Shown piece by piece: positions 1 through 9,559 of a DNA stretch of 37,284 bases. The translations under genes and the position numbers were made by a program. The notes under the pieces are model-generated. The model ran no database searches. It was not told the DNA's origin and worked only from the letters and a program-made list of their open reading frames with translations. Origin of the DNA: Planctomycetaceae bacterium (lineage in GTDB: Bacteria > Planctomycetota > Planctomycetia > Pirellulales > Pirellulaceae); contig PBTE01000120.1 of assembly GCA_002726515.1 (NCBI GenBank), positions 1 through 37,284 of the forward strand. The letters are read 5' to 3'. How positions within the stretch are numbered: the stretch's first letter is position 1; each line of letters starts with the position of its first letter.

Positions 1-1
1 C

Positions 2-547
2 AACGGCGAATCGCCCGAGACGTTTCTGGTTGATTATTTTCGCCCGCCCGGTAGTGTTTCGATACTTCCGGCAAATCCATCCGTACGCATTGCCATGATT
101 CCATTGCTGCACACGCCTCACGACTGGCAGATCCTGGACGCCAATGTGGCTCTGTATTCAACGCGTTACCAGGTCCAGTCGTCCTGTATGGGATTGTACA
201 AGCGGTACGGTCACTGTACCGCTACGGACCATGGCCAATGGTTTTCCGCCTGGACAGACGATGGTCGCCTGGTTGGTTTGTCAACAGTCCGGTTGAATGC
301 ACCTGGTTGTTGTAACGTCGATGGTTTCACTCATCAACGGTTTTCTGACTGTTGGGAGCCGCTCCTTCAAGCTGCAATGACTTGGGGAGAGATGCAGAAC
401 ACATCGGTCGTTACCGCGAGACTCTCGGTGGAAGACGAGGCCAAACGGAGGCTTTTTGAGTCCATGGGATTTGGAAAAGCGAAGGCTGCCGAACCGTTTG
501 AATTGGGAGGCCGGAGTATTCCGTCGCTGCAGTTGCAGCGAGATTAG
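2..547 (+). CDS. GNAT-like acetyltransferase, 5' truncated by window edge
   Basis: The frame is open from the first bases of the window, so the true start lies upstream and the ATG at 95 is probably internal. The visible 181 residues end in a pattern typical of GNAT N-acetyltransferases: a beta strand with DGRLVGLSTVRL, a helix, then RLSVEDEAKRRLFESMGF, where the last part corresponds to the 'N..A..LY.k.GF' region of the fold. The acetyl-CoA P-loop (Q/RxxGxG/A) is not obvious, so activity and substrate cannot be stated. The gene ends 12 bases from the convergent stop of the DUF1501 gene. It could also be the acyltransferase domain of a larger protein. Confidence 0.6.
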   Translation, partial: NGESPETFLVDYFRPPGSVSILPANPSVRIAMIPLLHTPHDWQILDANVALYSTRYQVQSSCMGLYKRYGHCTATDHGQWFSAWTDDGRLVGLSTVRLNAPGCCNVDGFTHQRFSDCWEPLLQAAMTWGEMQNTSVVTARLSVEDEAKRRLFESMGFGKAKAAEPFELGGRSIPSLQLQRD

Positions 548-559
548 AGACGACTGTTA

Positions 560-2056
560 TCAGGCGATCCAGTCGGGAATGACCTGGCCACCTACATCGG
601 TGAGCCGAAAGTCACGACTTTGAAACCGATAGGTCAACTGCAAGTGATCCATGCCGAACAATCGCAGCAATGTAGCGTGAAAATCATTGACGTGCACCGG
701 ACGATCGATCACAGACCAGCCAATTTCGTCGCTCGCGCCATACACCTGGCCGCCTTTGAGTCCGCCACCCGCCATGAACAGGCTGTAGGCGAACGGGTGA
801 TGGTCCCGGCCCGTGTTGAGTTTCTTTTTGCTGCGGTTTTCAGCCAGTGGTGTGCGGCCGAATTCACCCGCACACACAACCAGTGTTTCGTCCAACATCC
901 CACGTGTCTTCAGGTCGCGAATCAGTGCAGCGATGGGCTGGTCAATCACACCAGCGTTGTAGGGTAACTGGTCATCAATGTCACTGTGGTGATCCCATGA
1001 TGCGTACATGATGTTAATGAAACGCACACCACGCTCCACCATCCGCCGTGCCAGCAGGCAGTTCCGAGCAAAACTTTTGAAAGTCTCCCCCTGCTTGCCG
1101 CGACCACCGATTCCAGATGGTTCAGGTCGTTCGGCCCCGTAACTATCCAGCGTGTGTTGGCTTTCTTGGGACAAGTCGATCAAATCAGGAGCCGCTTGTT
1201 GCATGCGGTAAGCCAGTTCATAGTTGGCAATTCGACTGGAAATTTCCGGATCCCTTACCTGCTGGTACCTTCGTTGGTTCAACCGTTGCAAAGTATTCAG
1301 ACCGGCGCGCTGTAGTTCGGGCGGGAGACCCATCGGATTCTGAAGATTTAGAACTGGATCACCTGTATCGCGGAACAAAACACCGGCATAAGTCGAGGGT
1401 AAAAAGCCGCTGGACCAGAGCGTGGCACCGCCACTGCTGCCGCGACCGCTCGTTAACACAACGTATCCAGGCAAGTTTTGAGACTCTGTCCCCAGGCCGT
1501 ACGTCAACCACGATCCCATCGCCGGCAAGCCGAAATCACCACGCCCGCATTGCATCATGAGTTGCCCGGGATGATGGTTGAACTGGTCAGTATGCATCGA
1601 GCGGACCAGTAGTAGATCATCGGCGACCGTTCCCAAATGAGGCAGCAGGTCACACAGTTCCATTCCACTTTGACCGTACCTGGAAAACTTGCGGTTCGAG
1701 CCCATCAGGATCGCGGTCTCTTTCTTGATGAAAGCGAAGCGAACGTTTTCAGTCATGGATGGCGGCAATTGTTGCCCGTGCAACTCCTTGAGTTTGGGTT
1801 TGGAATCGAACAGGTCCAGGTGGGAAGGGGCGCCTGCCTGAAAAAGAAAGATGCAATTCTTGGCTTTCGGAGCAAATGAAGGCAGCGAGTAAGAGGGGTG
1901 GGTCACCGTTTGCGGGGCAGCAAGAACGCCATCCTCAGTAAGCAGTGACCCCAAAGCTAAAGCTCCCAACCCGCTGGCAGTGGTTGTGAGAAAATCGCGG
2001 CGGAGACTACTCGTGGATGGAGTTGCCGCACTTGTCGGGTGATTTGTGTTGGTCAT
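560..2056 (-). CDS. DUF1501 family protein, Tat-exported
   Basis: This is a 498-residue planctomycete DUF1501 protein, a family with a sulfatase/alkaline-phosphatase-like fold and no proven reaction. The N-terminus carries a twin-arginine signal (LRRDFLTTTASGLGALALGSLL), so it should be folded before export. Family signatures visible are FQAGAPSHLDLFDSKP near the N-terminus, the central RGVRFINI segment and GEFGRTP in the C-terminal third. The ATG at 2056 is preferred over a GTG at 2080 because it sits just ahead of the Tat signal. It lies 115 bases after the PSCyt gene on the same strand, the usual pairing in planctomycetes, and the two are probably one transcript. Confidence 0.9.
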   Translation of the reverse strand: MTNTNHPTSAATPSTSSLRRDFLTTTASGLGALALGSLLTEDGVLAAPQTVTHPSYSLPSFAPKAKNCIFLFQAGAPSHLDLFDSKPKLKELHGQQLPPSMTENVRFAFIKKETAILMGSNRKFSRYGQSGMELCDLLPHLGTVADDLLLVRSMHTDQFNHHPGQLMMQCGRGDFGLPAMGSWLTYGLGTESQNLPGYVVLTSGRGSSGGATLWSSGFLPSTYAGVLFRDTGDPVLNLQNPMGLPPELQRAGLNTLQRLNQRRYQQVRDPEISSRIANYELAYRMQQAAPDLIDLSQESQHTLDSYGAERPEPSGIGGRGKQGETFKSFARNCLLARRMVERGVRFINIMYASWDHHSDIDDQLPYNAGVIDQPIAALIRDLKTRGMLDETLVVCAGEFGRTPLAENRSKKKLNTGRDHHPFAYSLFMAGGGLKGGQVYGASDEIGWSVIDRPVHVNDFHATLLRLFGMDHLQLTYRFQSRDFRLTDVGGQVIPDWIA

Positions 2057-2171
2057 GTGATTTCTTAAATCCCCGGGCACGTCCGCCCGGTGCCGCAGAG
2101 TCTCAACCCGGCAGGTTGAAAGAACTTCAGTGGCGGATGTTGTTTTAGTGTTGTTTCACTTCAATGGTGGT

Positions 2172-5100
2172 TTACTCTCGGGAGATAAATTCGTCCTGGT
2201 TCATGACGACGCGACACGTTGCTACCCAAGCGGCAGTTTCTTCAACAGGAATGCCCTCAGGTTGATATTCACCGACCATCAGTCGGGACTCGTCGATGTG
2301 CTTTGCATACCACAGCTTGGATAGTTTCAAAAGCGACACTAACTCCTCCAATTCAGGTCGGGTAGCGGGTCGGGCCACGCACAATCGCATCGCATACATC
2401 ATTCGTGAAGCATCATCGACGAATTCGGACATCAGTACGCGTCTGGCCATCGCCTGGGCGGCCTCGAAGAAGACTTCGTTGTTCAAAGTAGTCAGGGCGG
2501 CCAGGGGCGTATTGGATATTTGCCGCGATACGTTGGTCGTATTGGCGTCGGGACAGTCGAATGTCAGTAGATTGGGATGAGGAGAGGTGCGTTTGAAGAA
2601 CGTGTACATTCCGCGCCTGTATCGGTCTTCGCCCGTACTGAGTTTCCAGCGGAAGTTGTTTGCATAACTTAAATCGGCAATTCCCCGTGGCAGTGGCGGG
2701 AACACGGTGGGACCACCAATTTTATCCGATAACAGGCCGCCCGCCGCCAAATACAAATCTCGCACAATTTCTGCCTCCACACGAAATCGGTTTTGGCGAT
2801 GTATCAACCTGTTTTCAGGATCCTGCGTTTGCGCGGCTGGGTCGGTTCCAGCGACCCACGAGGCCTGTCGATAGGTGGCTGACATCAGTATCGTTTTCAT
2901 CAAAGCCTTACGGCTCCAGCCGAGGTGCCGGTATTCCACAGCCAGCCAATCCAACAGGTCCGGGTGTGTGGGTGGTTCACCACGGACACCGAAGTCATTC
3001 ATCGTCCGCACTAAACCGTATCCGAATAAGTGGCTCCAGACATGATTGGCAGCAACGCGCGGAGTGAGTGGGTTTGATTCGTCGAACAGCCAGCGAGCCA
3101 GGTCAAGTCGGCTCGGTGTGGCATGGGTTGGTTTTGATTTTAAGGAAGGCAACATTGACAACGTTGTGGGAAACACTTCATTACCGGGTTGCAAAAAGTC
3201 TCCTCGGTGTAGAACGTGAGTTTTGCGCGGCGTCCCTCGCTGCGAAATCACGCGGACATCCATTGTTTTACCTTGTCCCATGGCTTCATCGATACGGATT
3301 TGCAGATCAGCCACCCGGTTTTGTAGTTGAGAAGTGACCACGTCTCGAGACGCGAAGAAATCGATCAGTCTCTGCTGCTGATCGGATGTTCGCTGATCGG
3401 ACGCCAGACCGATGATTTGCCCCACATCCTCCGGGACGAATTCAGCCTCATCTATTAAAGTGATACGAAAACGACCGATCGTGTGCTGTTTTCCATAGCT
3501 TTGTTCTAATACCACGCTGAGATGAAAGGGTTGGTCCCCTTCGTTTTGTGCCGAAACGGGCTGTTCGAACAGAATCGTTATGTGGTGGTCATTGTTCAAC
3601 TGAGGGGCCACGCCCCAGCCAGTTGTTTTATCTCCGTCAATGGCAGCCTTAACAGGCCAGCCGGACTGCGAATAGTCGGAACTGGCGCTGGCGAGCGGAA
3701 CGACATCACTCGTGCTGAGCTGTTGTGCGGCGCCAGCGTAAACCCGAATCTCCGACAACACGAAATTTCCGTGAGACGCTCGTCCCGGTCCACCGGAAGG
3801 CAGCGACTTGTCAGCGAGCACTTCGATCTGCACGCCGGCAATGGTATCGACGGTGCTGGTGCCGTCGAGTGAGTATTTGTCTTCTGCCGGATTTGCGCCG
3901 CTTACGAGAAAAGATCCATCTTCAAGTGGTTGGAACTCAGCCTTTTCCTGGGATTGAACACTGAAGATTTCATACCCAGTTTGACTTGGGGCCTTGCGAT
4001 CGTCGAGTTGCCGGACGATTTGCTCCTCAAGACGTGGTAAGTCATTCGCTAACTGGGCTCGACGCTCCTCCAATTGGTCGATGACGGGTTTTAATTCCAA
4101 TTCCAACTCCCGAGCCTGTTGCTGAGAGGGGAATTGATTGGCCAACACGTTCGTGGTTGCTTCGTCGCCGTTGTTGAAAAAGGCGAACAACTCGTAGTAT
4201 TCTTGCTGACTGACCGGGTCGTACTTGTGGCTGTGGCATTGAGCGCAGCCAATCGTCAAACCAAGCCATACGGTTCCCGTGGTGTTGACGCGATCGACGA
4301 TCGCTTTGACACGAAACTCTTCCTGATCCGTCCCGCCCTCGGTATTTGTGAGTGTCTGGCGATGGAACGCGGTTGCCAGTTGATCCAGCGGGGTCGTTTC
4401 CGGAATCAAGTCTCCGGCGAGTTGCTTGATCGAAAATTGATCAAAAGGCAGATCGCGATTGATGGCGGCAATCACCCAGTCCCGATAACGCCAGGCATTA
4501 AGTCGTGGTTTGTCTTTTTCGTAACCGTCACTGTCGGCGTAACGAGCCTTGTCCAGCCAGTGTCGCGCCTGACGTTCCCCGAAGCGAGGCGATTTTAACA
4601 AGTCATCCACCAGTTCCTCGTAAGCGTGTTTCGACGGGTTGTGCACAAAAGAGTCGACCGCTTCCAGCGTGGGTGGTAGTCCCAGTAAATCGTAATACAA
4701 GCGTTTGATCAGTGTGTAACGATCAGCACCCGGGGAAGGACTCATGCCAGCCCTTTCCAGGTTGGCAAGCACGAACCAGTCGATATCGTTGTGGCACCAT
4801 TGGGAGTCCTGGGTAGGGGGTGGTTCCGGCCGCTGGAGTTTGCGATAAGCCCAATGCACACGCCATGGAGCACCCCCTGCAATCCACGAACGGATCGCTT
4901 CGATTTCCTGTCCCGAGAGTGGTTCGCCCTCGTCCACCGGTGGCATGCGCTGGTCGACGTCATTCGTCGTCAGGCGGCGAACAAGCTCGCTCGTTTCAAC
5001 GGACCCTGGAACAATGGCATGAGCACCTGAATCCAGTTCCGCCAGTGTTCCCTCGCGGACATCCAACCTGAGGCCGGCCTCCTGCTGGTCGGGTCCATGG

Positions 5101-5279
5101 CAGGTGAGGCATTTCTGAGAGAAAATTGGCTGGATGTCCCGTGTAAAGTTGATCTTCTCGCGGGCCGACAGCAGATTGTCACCCAACAGGACTCCGAAAA
5201 AAAAGAGACAACGAATTGTCGTTATCTGAATTCCGTTATAAGAGTTGAAGAAGTCAGCTTGTCGAGTGGTTGGATTCAT
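2172..5279 (-). CDS. PSCyt1-DUF1549-DUF1553 cytochrome-like protein
   Basis: This 1035-residue exported protein has the planctomycete order PSCyt1, DUF1549 (PSCyt2), a variable middle segment, then DUF1553 (PSD1). A hydrophobic N-terminal stretch (IRCLFFFGVLLGDNLL) serves as a signal or anchor. The c-type haem site is CLTCH around residue 57. A second CAQCH motif lies in the DUF1549 part near residue 345, so two haems are possible. The middle region (about 450-640) is beta-rich and resembles a carbohydrate- or discoidin-like module. DUF1553 begins near LARWLFDESNPLTPRV. The family is linked by context to breakdown of complex polymers, but its biochemistry is unproven. It is first in a likely two-gene transcript with the DUF1501 gene. 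Confidence 0.92.
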   Translation of the reverse strand: MNPTTRQADFFNSYNGIQITTIRCLFFFGVLLGDNLLSAREKINFTRDIQPIFSQKCLTCHGPDQQEAGLRLDVREGTLAELDSGAHAIVPGSVETSELVRRLTTNDVDQRMPPVDEGEPLSGQEIEAIRSWIAGGAPWRVHWAYRKLQRPEPPPTQDSQWCHNDIDWFVLANLERAGMSPSPGADRYTLIKRLYYDLLGLPPTLEAVDSFVHNPSKHAYEELVDDLLKSPRFGERQARHWLDKARYADSDGYEKDKPRLNAWRYRDWVIAAINRDLPFDQFSIKQLAGDLIPETTPLDQLATAFHRQTLTNTEGGTDQEEFRVKAIVDRVNTTGTVWLGLTIGCAQCHSHKYDPVSQQEYYELFAFFNNGDEATTNVLANQFPSQQQARELELELKPVIDQLEERRAQLANDLPRLEEQIVRQLDDRKAPSQTGYEIFSVQSQEKAEFQPLEDGSFLVSGANPAEDKYSLDGTSTVDTIAGVQIEVLADKSLPSGGPGRASHGNFVLSEIRVYAGAAQQLSTSDVVPLASASSDYSQSGWPVKAAIDGDKTTGWGVAPQLNNDHHITILFEQPVSAQNEGDQPFHLSVVLEQSYGKQHTIGRFRITLIDEAEFVPEDVGQIIGLASDQRTSDQQQRLIDFFASRDVVTSQLQNRVADLQIRIDEAMGQGKTMDVRVISQRGTPRKTHVLHRGDFLQPGNEVFPTTLSMLPSLKSKPTHATPSRLDLARWLFDESNPLTPRVAANHVWSHLFGYGLVRTMNDFGVRGEPPTHPDLLDWLAVEYRHLGWSRKALMKTILMSATYRQASWVAGTDPAAQTQDPENRLIHRQNRFRVEAEIVRDLYLAAGGLLSDKIGGPTVFPPLPRGIADLSYANNFRWKLSTGEDRYRRGMYTFFKRTSPHPNLLTFDCPDANTTNVSRQISNTPLAALTTLNNEVFFEAAQAMARRVLMSEFVDDASRMMYAMRLCVARPATRPELEELVSLLKLSKLWYAKHIDESRLMVGEYQPEGIPVEETAAWVATCRVVMNQDEFISRE

Positions 5280-5543
5280 CGCGTTGGGGGGGCCTGCAAT
5301 TACAGAAACAACACGGAAGGAAGACCGGGAATCTCTTGACGATTGAGTGACCAGTATAAACGACCGAATCGCGAAACACCAACAGCTAGGCGTGCATTCG
5401 GATTAACTTCGGGCCCGGGTGTCCATTGTCACACAACCGGACGCAGTTTCAAGTCGATTCGCGACTTTCGGCAGCAGAGCGTTAAATCAGTTCGCCGTTA
5501 TTGTTACCATCATTCACCAGGTCAGCAACTGGCTGGTTACCGC

Positions 5544-6917
5544 TTAGAGGTTTGATTTCTGTGGTTCGTTTGCGGTAATTAAAGAGGCCAGTGTTGTTTG
5601 AGCGACAAGATGCCGTTGAACTTCACGCAATGAGTTGAGTAGTTTGCGATTGGTTCCGGTTTGTCCTTCATCCACCAACTGAAATCCGACTTGGATGAGA
5701 TGTTCTGCATCCACTTGATCGGGTGGAAGGGCAAGGGTTACAGCTGTTTCTGCAGGTCCCACGCGGTGCAGTATTCGCTCCTGAACAAGACGTCCAAACA
5801 TGAGTGTGACGACATTTTCAGGTAAATGACTGGCCGCGGCGACTTGACGAACGTTCGACGATTGGCCTTTTTGAAAACGATCGGCCACGATTTCCATCAC
5901 CTGAAGAATGGTCGCCGGATCGATCAGCCCACTCGTCGTGCTGCGCTGTTCCATCTCATCCAGTTGTCGCCCGCCTAGAGCCTGTAATGTGGCACTTACC
6001 TCCAAACCGAAGAGTATTGCCAACCACATCAGATAAATCCAAAACATGAACAAGGGAACGAGGCCCAGGGATCCGTAAAGCTGTCCGATGGAAAACGCGT
6101 TTTCCAAATAAACATTCAGGGTGTGGATGCCGACTTGCAACAAGATGGCTGCAACGAGAGCACCGCCCATTGCGTGCCGTAACCCGACAGCTGTGTTAGG
6201 TAACAGTGCATACGTGGTTGCCAGCAGCAGCCAGGTGATAAAGAGATTCCACAAGATGCCCCCTGCCACCAACAGGTTCTGACCGGCATGCATCGACTCA
6301 ATCCATCCGGCGGCCTGGTTGTTGCAGTACCACATAATCCCGATCGCGACGGGACTGACGGTAAGTACAAACCAGTAAATCGGAGTGCGGCGGGTCCAGG
6401 GTCGACCTTCTGGAGCGCGATAAATCGTATTGAAGCTGTTTTCGATCGTGGCAATGAGGCTCACTGCTGCGTAACCAATCACTGCCACTCCGACCCAGCC
6501 CACGGCGGCCAGATTGACACTGGCGGCTTGACTCAAAAGGCTGTGCAACCATTCGGCCAGCGTGATGGATGGTTCGTTTGACGTTGGTAGCGATTGAGTT
6601 GCTGACAAGACGCGCACGTCGTCCAGATTTAATGATGTAAACAGTTGTTGTGCTAAATCTAAAAACGAGTCAGTTCCGCGAACTGCCTTGATGACAATCA
6701 TTCCAACGATGAAAACCGGCAACAGAGCGAACAAAGAGCGAAAGGCCAAAGCGCCAGCCATTTGGGATGCCCGATCATGGCGCAATTGCTGGGCACCGTA
6801 ACGGGCGAGATCATAAAAAAACCGGGCCGCTCGCTGCCATCGATCCAACTCTTCCCGAGGACGAGTGATAATGTTCCGCAAGCATGTTGTCGTCCATTTG
6901 AAGACCTGTTGTATCAT
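5544..6917 (-). CDS. YihY/BrkB family inner-membrane protein with C-terminal winged-helix-like domain
   Basis: The protein (457 residues from the ATG at 6917; a GTG at 6932 is the alternative) has the YihY/BrkB layout of about six membrane segments. The first follows the family's ASQMAGALAFRSLFALLPVF, and the last pair contains GSLGLVPLFMFWIYLMWLAILFG. The family was once misnamed RNase BN; its function is unknown, with a transporter or envelope role suggested. After the membrane part, about 130 residues resemble a winged-helix domain (SNVRQVAAASHLPENVVTLMFGRLVQERIL), a common extension in this family. No convincing ribosome-binding site precedes either start. It is separated by 264 bases from the PSCyt gene and is probably transcribed alone. 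Confidence 0.88.
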   Translation of the reverse strand: MIQQVFKWTTTCLRNIITRPREELDRWQRAARFFYDLARYGAQQLRHDRASQMAGALAFRSLFALLPVFIVGMIVIKAVRGTDSFLDLAQQLFTSLNLDDVRVLSATQSLPTSNEPSITLAEWLHSLLSQAASVNLAAVGWVGVAVIGYAAVSLIATIENSFNTIYRAPEGRPWTRRTPIYWFVLTVSPVAIGIMWYCNNQAAGWIESMHAGQNLLVAGGILWNLFITWLLLATTYALLPNTAVGLRHAMGGALVAAILLQVGIHTLNVYLENAFSIGQLYGSLGLVPLFMFWIYLMWLAILFGLEVSATLQALGGRQLDEMEQRSTTSGLIDPATILQVMEIVADRFQKGQSSNVRQVAAASHLPENVVTLMFGRLVQERILHRVGPAETAVTLALPPDQVDAEHLIQVGFQLVDEGQTGTNRKLLNSLREVQRHLVAQTTLASLITANEPQKSNL

Positions 6918-7375
6918 GAGATTGTTTTTCACTAAAAGTGTCGGAAAAGAAAAGCCGTCGACCGAATATCAGACGCCCGGGTTTCGCGAATTGTAAGGCT
7001 TAAAACCATCGGCGTTGTTTTGTTGACGCGGTGTTCCCGTGACAGCGCCTTACGCTTTAGATTTTAATTCATTGTTCCTTGTTCAGTCGAGGTGCATGCT
7101 GCCAGTGCCGGTCGGACCGGATTCGTGGAAAGAACTGCAGGTTCGCTCTTCTACACCGTAGGTCGTCGGGTTCAATCGGCATCTTGGAGTACAGGTTCAG
7201 ACATTGAAGTGAAGACAGGAAACTGCCGGCAGGAGTTCTGAACGTGTCGATCCTACGGATTCCGCCGAGTGGGGCGTCCAAGGCGATCAAAATCCCGGTC
7301 ATGGCGCGTGCCACGCGAGATCGTGTACCGGTATGAGTCGGCCAACTTGAACGGGCACGGCCGATTGTTGGTAAG
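6918..7375. other. Intergenic stretch, no gene recognised
   Basis: This stretch lies between the YihY/BrkB start and the stop of the PEP-CTERM protease-like gene, both on the minus strand. Open frames here have no recognisable domain and overlap the end of the neighbouring gene. I saw no clear terminator hairpin with a T-run and no RNA gene. It must hold the YihY/BrkB promoter, but no consensus match stood out. Confidence 0.5.
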
Positions 7376-9103
7376 TCAAATAAGCCTCGGCCCGGGACGT
7401 CGCAACCAGGGTAGAGTTCCAAGTGCCGACAGGGCACAGGCTGTCAGAAAAGACGTAGCAGGCTCCGGGACCGTCGCAGCGGCGTATCCTCCTGGCGAAA
7501 AATGAGTGGCTAAGACATTGTAGTCCAAAAGGTCTATTTGGTGATCGCCGTTGAAATCTCCCTGAGCCCAGGTCAGGTCCAGTCCTAATGGGTCGAAGTT
7601 GAAGGCGAGGGTGCTGTAGTCCGTGATGTCGATACGCTGATCGAGATTCGTGTCGCCATATTGTTTACCCATCAGGTCCACCACGAGTTGATCGACGTCG
7701 GAACTGTCAATCACTCCGTCTGCCACCAAATCATAGCGGGAATGTCTTGGTGGTGAAGTGTTAGATAGCTGTTCGGAGAGCAAGTCAATGTCTTGCGAGT
7801 CATAATTTCCGGAAGCGTTAAAATCTCCGGGGAGCAAGGGGTCACTAATTGCCAGGTACGCGCCGCGCACCGCAGGGTTGATTTCAAGATTTCGATCTAC
7901 GAACAAGTTCGTTCCGATGATGCCCGGCACGAGATTCACTCCGTCACGGGGGTCGGCAATGTCGAACACGATCACGGGTACGTCGGAGAGAGTGAACGTG
8001 CCGCCGACGGTGTCGATATTCAAGGAGTCGATGTAGATTCCAGGTATGTCGGTCAGCGTGCCACCGGCTCCGTCGACATCCACCGTGAAATCGGGAGTGT
8101 CCAGGACCGCGTCAAAACCGAGATTGATGGCGGTCAGTCGAGAAATGACACTCACTTCGGCACCCGTATCGAAGAACAACATTTCGTTGTCCAAGCCGAA
8201 ATTGTCATTGGCCAGATCGACGCTCAAGTAAAAATTTCCCGAAGCGCTTGGCAGGAGCGGATCGTTTTTCAAATCAAAATTAAGAATATCAATTCCGGGA
8301 AAGAAAATCGGTTGACTGAGAAACCGATCTCCCGGATAGAGGCTCATCGGTGCGTGTCGGACAACATTGGGAAGTCCTGTAGTTCCCAGGGGCAGGAACT
8401 CGATGTTCGGGGAAGTGTAAGTTTCACCCTCGAAGGTGACTTCTTGCAAATGGTCATTACGAATTACGGTGGTGCGCTGAGCCATGAAAGGCGTGCCCAG
8501 CACATCCGGAATCAGGGAGCCCGGATTGTCCAAAATGACAACAGAAACGTTGATCTGTCCGTCCAGGGCGTTAGGTTCGACCACGATAGGCGAATCACTG
8601 GTGACGGAACTCAATCCCGCAGCGTAGATTCCCAAGGCATCCGTATTGATACCAAATTCGGATCCAGCGGCACCCACAAGTTGGGTGGCATTGCCACCCT
8701 CTAAATTGGCTCCCACCAGATTGAAGCTGCCGGAACCGAGGGCCTTGTTGCGAAGAACGTGTGTTTGCGCACCGCTGTCAAGCAAGGCCAATGTGTAGTA
8801 GGGCGCTTGTCCGCCGGGCAGCGTCGTGTTCGCTGCGGGACTGCTGCTGTCCTGTGCGAAGAAGTCCGTGTCTTCGGAGGTTCTTTCATTCGTCAAACTG
8901 ACGGCCACGCGTGGAATGAAGCCCGAAATCGGTATGTCTCCGATAGCTGCGTCTGCCCGCAACTGGATGTTGTTCAGATGGACACCCCCCAAAAATCCGA
9001 AGGAAGTGTTTTGTGCGCCACTTGGTACGATCCAAGTTGTGGTTAGCAGTAGAACGCTAACGGTGCTTGCGGCATACTTCAAGTTCTGGTAACCAAATTG
9101 CAT
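7376..9103 (-). CDS. Secreted two-lobed aspartic-protease-like protein with dockerin-like repeats and PEP-CTERM tail
   Basis: This 575-residue exoprotein begins with a Sec signal ending near SGAQN (about residue 31). Two aspartic-protease motifs are visible, LLDSGAQ (Asp109) and FFDTGAE (Asp312), spaced as in the two lobes of pepsin-type enzymes. Each is followed by a hydrophobic strand. From about residue 425 there are dockerin/EF-hand-like calcium repeats (GDFNASGNYDSQDID, DGVIDSSDVD, GDTNLDQRIDITD, GDFNGDHQIDLLD). The tail is PEP-CTERM: VPEPATSF, a hydrophobic segment, then LRRPGPR. This predicts cleavage and surface anchoring by an exosortase. A good ribosome site (AGGAG, six bases before ATG) fixes the start. 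The substrate is unknown, and the catalytic role is inferred from the Asp pair only. Confidence 0.8.
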   Translation of the reverse strand: MQFGYQNLKYAASTVSVLLLTTTWIVPSGAQNTSFGFLGGVHLNNIQLRADAAIGDIPISGFIPRVAVSLTNERTSEDTDFFAQDSSSPAANTTLPGGQAPYYTLALLDSGAQTHVLRNKALGSGSFNLVGANLEGGNATQLVGAAGSEFGINTDALGIYAAGLSSVTSDSPIVVEPNALDGQINVSVVILDNPGSLIPDVLGTPFMAQRTTVIRNDHLQEVTFEGETYTSPNIEFLPLGTTGLPNVVRHAPMSLYPGDRFLSQPIFFPGIDILNFDLKNDPLLPSASGNFYLSVDLANDNFGLDNEMLFFDTGAEVSVISRLTAINLGFDAVLDTPDFTVDVDGAGGTLTDIPGIYIDSLNIDTVGGTFTLSDVPVIVFDIADPRDGVNLVPGIIGTNLFVDRNLEINPAVRGAYLAISDPLLPGDFNASGNYDSQDIDLLSEQLSNTSPPRHSRYDLVADGVIDSSDVDQLVVDLMGKQYGDTNLDQRIDITDYSTLAFNFDPLGLDLTWAQGDFNGDHQIDLLDYNVLATHFSPGGYAAATVPEPATSFLTACALSALGTLPWLRRPGPRLI

Positions 9104-9559
9104 AACGATCTCCTCTTCTACCTCGCGAGTCCCCTGCTTGAAGGCCTGAGTCCCGATCGGCTGGCTGCGCGATTCTCAAAAAAATGAAGGGTCAGGGATT
9201 TTCTCAAAACCGGTTGGTCAGTCGCCGGCAAAGCCGCTTTTCTTGCTGCCGGTGGTCAGCGTTTCTAACGCCGCTAAGCATTCAATCTAACATCATTCAC
9301 TAGAAAACGGGCCATGACGAACAAGTTTTTTTCGACATTTTGACTTGCCGAAGGGATTCGTGCCTGCAAACAGCTTCACAGCCCTGTTCCGGATCGATTC
9401 CAATTGTCTTTCTGGAACAAAAAAACGGATCAGAAGCTGCACCTTGGAATCAGTTTGCAGGTTCTGTATTGCCCATTTTTCGTTGTGTGCCCTGTCCGGG
9501 CGGCAACGACCATTGTTGAAGAAACGGACAGACCGGTTGAAGCACAATCAGCCGTTGAC
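9104..9559. other. Intergenic stretch with small inverted repeats, no gene recognised
   Basis: This stretch lies between two minus-strand genes, the MMPL exporter (stop at 9560) and the PEP-CTERM protease-like gene (start at 9103). It holds a short perfect inverted repeat (GCGTT-TCT-AACGC, 9259-9271) and a weaker CCGGCA...TGCCGG pair around 9218-9252. Neither has a T-run on the minus strand, so terminator function is doubtful. Open frames on both strands show no domain. Confidence 0.4.

Noticed and set aside
7069-7437. 122-residue minus-strand frame after the PEP-CTERM gene
   Set aside because: It overlaps the end of that gene, has no ribosome site and no domain.
7793-8704. 303-residue plus-strand frame
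   Set aside because: It is antisense to the PEP-CTERM protease-like gene, whose signal peptide, Asp motifs and tail are clear; the antisense product has no domain.
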